Source: Cytophagales bacterium
Lineage (GTDB): Bacteria > Bacteroidota > Bacteroidia > Cytophagales > Cyclobacteriaceae
NCBI GenBank assembly: GCA_029262955.1
Contig: JAJCYL010000446.1
Coordinates: 1 to 8,499 of the forward strand
Direction: 5' to 3'
DNA: 8,499 nt
Part shown: positions 6,530 to 8,499 of the stretch, piece after piece
How positions within the stretch are numbered: the first letter of the stretch is position 1
Layout: the number at the start of each line of letters is the position of its first letter
Program-made: the position numbers and the translations under genes
The notes under the pieces: generated by a model
The model's input: only the letters and a program-made list of their open reading frames with translations
Told to the model about the DNA's origin: nothing
Databases searched by the model: none

Positions 6530-6633
6530 ATTGAGGGTAAGCTTATTAAAAACTTTGGATTTACCGTTTTAAGTCAACTGTAAGCACGGAACCCGGCTAA
6601 TTGATACCTGTAATCTCGACTAATGTTATTGCT

Positions 6634-7479
6634 TTACTTGTTATTGATCATTCCGATATCAGAAGATTTGAGATGCAAATCTCGTTGTGGGAATGGAATA
6701 ACCACACCCTGCTCATTGAATTTCCTGGCAATGGTTCTTCTAATGTCACTCTTGACCTGTTCAACCCTAAAAATATCGTCACTCCAAAACCAGACCTCGT
6801 AATCGACGGAGGAGTTTCCAAAATCTGCTAAGCGACCAAACGGTTCCTTATCTTTAACCACTTTGGGATGCTCCCTGGCGCTTTCGGATAATAACTTCAA
6901 TATCAAATCGGGATCGGTGCCATAGGCTACACCCACATTGATTTTAAACCTTGCCCTGTTGTGGTTGTGACTCCAGTTTATAACCTGATCTGTAACGATT
7001 TTAGAATAGGGTAGGATGATTATTATCTCACTCCTGTTTTCCACTACAGATGTTCTCAGCCCGATCCTCCTCACCTTAACCACATCTCCACTGAGGTCCA
7101 ACACATCTCCTACTTTTATTGAACCCTCAATCAACAATATGATACCGGAAATAATGTCATTGAAAGTCTGTTGAAGGCCAAGTCCAACCCCAACCAAAAG
7201 AGCAGCAGAGCCGGCAATAAGGATAGTGACCTTGACTCCAATTGATTCAAGGGCAAAAACAATGATGATAATCCAAACTACATAGCTAATAATTTGCATC
7301 AACGCGTATTCGCTGCCCTTGTCAAATTCCTTACTGCTCCAACGCCTTTGTAAGGCCTTCCTAATGACCCAGAGAAATAACCTCGCCCCAATGTAAAAGA
7401 GGCCAAGGTATAAGATATGATATACAGACAAGCTGTACTTGCCAATTGTAAAGAGATTCAACTCCAGTATACTCTTCAT
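6634..7479 (-). CDS. MscS-family small-conductance mechanosensitive channel
   Basis: This 281-residue membrane protein has three predicted membrane helices (about 18-40, 59-80, 85-117). The third is the Gly/Ala-rich pore helix (GSAALLVGVGLGLQQTFNDI, 90-109) typical of MscS. The cytoplasmic beta domain follows with EGSIKVGDVLDL at 118-129 and the Leu-Pro-Tyr-Ser (LPYSK) segment at 156-160. The C-terminal alpha/beta part ends in the family motif IPFPQRDLHL (261-270). MscS channels open under membrane tension to release solutes on osmotic downshock. The length is close to E. coli MscS. The gene starts 53 bases after the CNNM/CorC-type gene on the same strand and may be cotranscribed with it; no terminator is visible between them. 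No strong SD precedes the ATG. Confidence 0.92.
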   Translation of the reverse strand: MKSILELNLFTIGKYSLSVYHILYLGLFYIGARLFLWVIRKALQRRWSSKEFDKGSEYALMQIISYVVWIIIIVFALESIGVKVTILIAGSAALLVGVGLGLQQTFNDIISGIILLIEGSIKVGDVLDLSGDVVKVRRIGLRTSVVENRSEIIIILPYSKIVTDQVINWSHNHNRARFKINVGVAYGTDPDLILKLLSESAREHPKVVKDKEPFGRLADFGNSSVDYEVWFWSDDIFRVEQVKSDIRRTIARKFNEQGVVIPFPQRDLHLKSSDIGMINNK

Positions 7480-7532
7480 GTCAAAATAGTTGATGATTAT
7501 GGATAGAATTCATGGCCATATATTCGGCAGCA

Positions 7533-8499
7533 TCAGGTTGATTCTTCTGTATTGGTGGGAATGGTCAAACGTATTTTTGTCGCCCTGATTCCATCCACAC
7601 TAATGATCTCAGCCGCTACTCCGCCCTCCAACTTCAATATTTTTCCCACTCGTAATTTGTGGCCGAATTTTTCAACAATTAGTCCCGACAAGGTATCGGC
7701 TTCTTCTGATATCAAATCCGTGTTGAATCTTGAATTCACATCATCAATTGACACGTCTCCATCTACCAGGTATTTGCCGTCAGACTGTTTTACAATGTCC
7801 GGCTGTTCATTGTCAAATTCATCTTGCATATTGCCAACTAATTCCTCCAAAACGTCCTCTAAGGTCACAATTCCCAAAATCGTACCATGCTCATCCTGTA
7901 CAAAAGCTAAATGCTGCTTCGCGACCCGAAACTCCTGTAACAAATTTCCGATAAGGATATTTTCGGGGATATGCATTGGTGGCCTGGCTATTGTGGCAAG
8001 ATCAATCTGCCCTTCTCCATCGATGCCAAACATATTTTTAAGATGAATTACTCCCAACAGTTTATCTAGGGATCCATCGCAAAGCGGAAACCTGGAGTGC
8101 ATCGATTTTTTAACCTGCTGCAGGTTTTGGTTGAAGGTGTTTTTTTCATCGAGAAATTCGACCTCGTTTCTGGGGATCATGATTTTACGGGCTACCTCAT
8201 CGTCGAATTTAAATACAGCATGGAGTAAGTTATGCTCATTTTTAGACAACTCTCCTTTAGCATGGGCAATGCTTAATGAAGCCCTGATTTCATCTTCGGT
8301 AAGAGCAGTTTCATGCTCACCGGAAGCCTCAATACCCAACCATTTAAGAATGATCATGGTAATAGTATTGAGGAGGTACATAAACGGATAAAGCATGATA
8401 TAAAAACCTTTTAATAATACTGCTGATCCAAGGAAGACGATGCCAGGCTTGCGAATGGCATAAATTTTAGGAACCTGCTCACCGATCACAATATGGAAG
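7533..8499 (-). CDS. CNNM/CorC (HlyC)-family CBS-domain membrane transporter, 5' end outside the window
   Basis: The gene runs off the right edge: the frame remains open to 8499 and reads FHIVIGEQVPKIYAIRKP, the end of the CNNM (DUF21) membrane domain with its conserved GE-x-VPK motif. The GTG at 8489 is therefore an internal valine, not the start. Counting from that valine, one or two membrane segments lie at about 16-51, a CBS pair at about 99-154 and 167-226 (with RKIMIPRNEV and DEHGTILGIVTLEDVLEELVG), and the C-terminal CorC_HlyC domain at about 237-312. Proteins of this build are linked to Mg2+/Co2+ export and were once annotated as hemolysins; in Bacteroidota a gliding-associated relative (GldE) has the same layout, so ion specificity is open. 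It is followed after 53 bases by the MscS gene. Confidence 0.92.
   Translation of the reverse strand, partial: FHIVIGEQVPKIYAIRKPGIVFLGSAVLLKGFYIMLYPFMYLLNTITMIILKWLGIEASGEHETALTEDEIRASLSIAHAKGELSKNEHNLLHAVFKFDDEVARKIMIPRNEVEFLDEKNTFNQNLQQVKKSMHSRFPLCDGSLDKLLGVIHLKNMFGIDGEGQIDLATIARPPMHIPENILIGNLLQEFRVAKQHLAFVQDEHGTILGIVTLEDVLEELVGNMQDEFDNEQPDIVKQSDGKYLVDGDVSIDDVNSRFNTDLISEEADTLSGLIVEKFGHKLRVGKILKLEGGVAAEIISVDGIRATKIRLTIPTNTEEST

Noticed and set aside
6359..6633. A full Bacteroidota promoter (TTG...TAnnTTTG) for the operon
   Set aside because: I found only one 7-of-8 match to the -7 box (TCTATTTG, 6449-6442) and no TTG at the right spacing, so no promoter is called.
7552..8046. 164-residue open frame on the plus strand
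   Set aside because: It is antisense to the CBS and CorC domains of the transporter gene and is low in recognisable protein features.
7533..8489. Taking GTG at 8489 as the start of the CBS-domain transporter
   Set aside because: The frame stays open to the window edge and the residues before it (FHI) continue the conserved membrane-domain end, so the codon is an internal valine of a truncated gene.

Overview
The window (about 40% GC by eye) looks like chromosomal DNA from a member of the Bacteroidota. The best pointers are a secreted DUF4251-type protein, a family largely confined to that phylum, A/T-rich translation starts mostly without strong Shine-Dalgarno sequences, and overall codon use. 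All well-supported genes lie on the minus strand, so the biological reading direction is from base 8499 down to base 1. No rRNA, tRNA, CRISPR array, transposase or integrase is visible.

Reading in the direction of transcription: (1) 8499-7533 is the 3' part of a CNNM/CorC-type CBS-domain membrane transporter gene cut by the window edge. It is followed after 53 bases by an MscS-family mechanosensitive channel (7479-6634). (2) A 275-base gap (6633-6359) carries a perfect 14-bp inverted repeat and a perfect tandem pair of 16-bp repeats; it is the only sizeable space available to control the operon below. (3) 6358-1192 is a compact four-gene operon: a fold-type II PLP enzyme related to threonine synthase, a DUF1611/DgcN-like P-loop protein, a 781-residue protein joining a QueC-like PP-loop ATPase with zinc-type cysteines to a creatininase-family amidohydrolase, and an acidic 227-residue protein I do not recognise. 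The first three overlap by 4 bases (ATGA, GTGA) and the fourth follows after 12 bases. (4) A DUF4251-like secreted protein (1016-420) ends before a good Rho-independent terminator (338-305). (5) At the left edge is the start of a membrane-anchored protein gene (94-1). Its Shine-Dalgarno sequence lies in a GNRA-capped hairpin, and a small upstream reading frame ends directly against its ATG.

The operon is the most interesting part. A PLP enzyme, a DgcN-like protein, an adenylating PP-loop ligase and an amide hydrolase would together suit making, modifying or recycling an unusual amino acid, amide or small peptide-like metabolite. The usual partners of the component families (queuosine genes for QueC, a dipeptide epimerase/DgcA for DUF1611, threonine-pathway genes for threonine synthase) are absent from the window. 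The substrate cannot be read from the sequence. The CNNM transporter, MscS channel and DUF4251 protein look like ordinary chromosomal neighbours.
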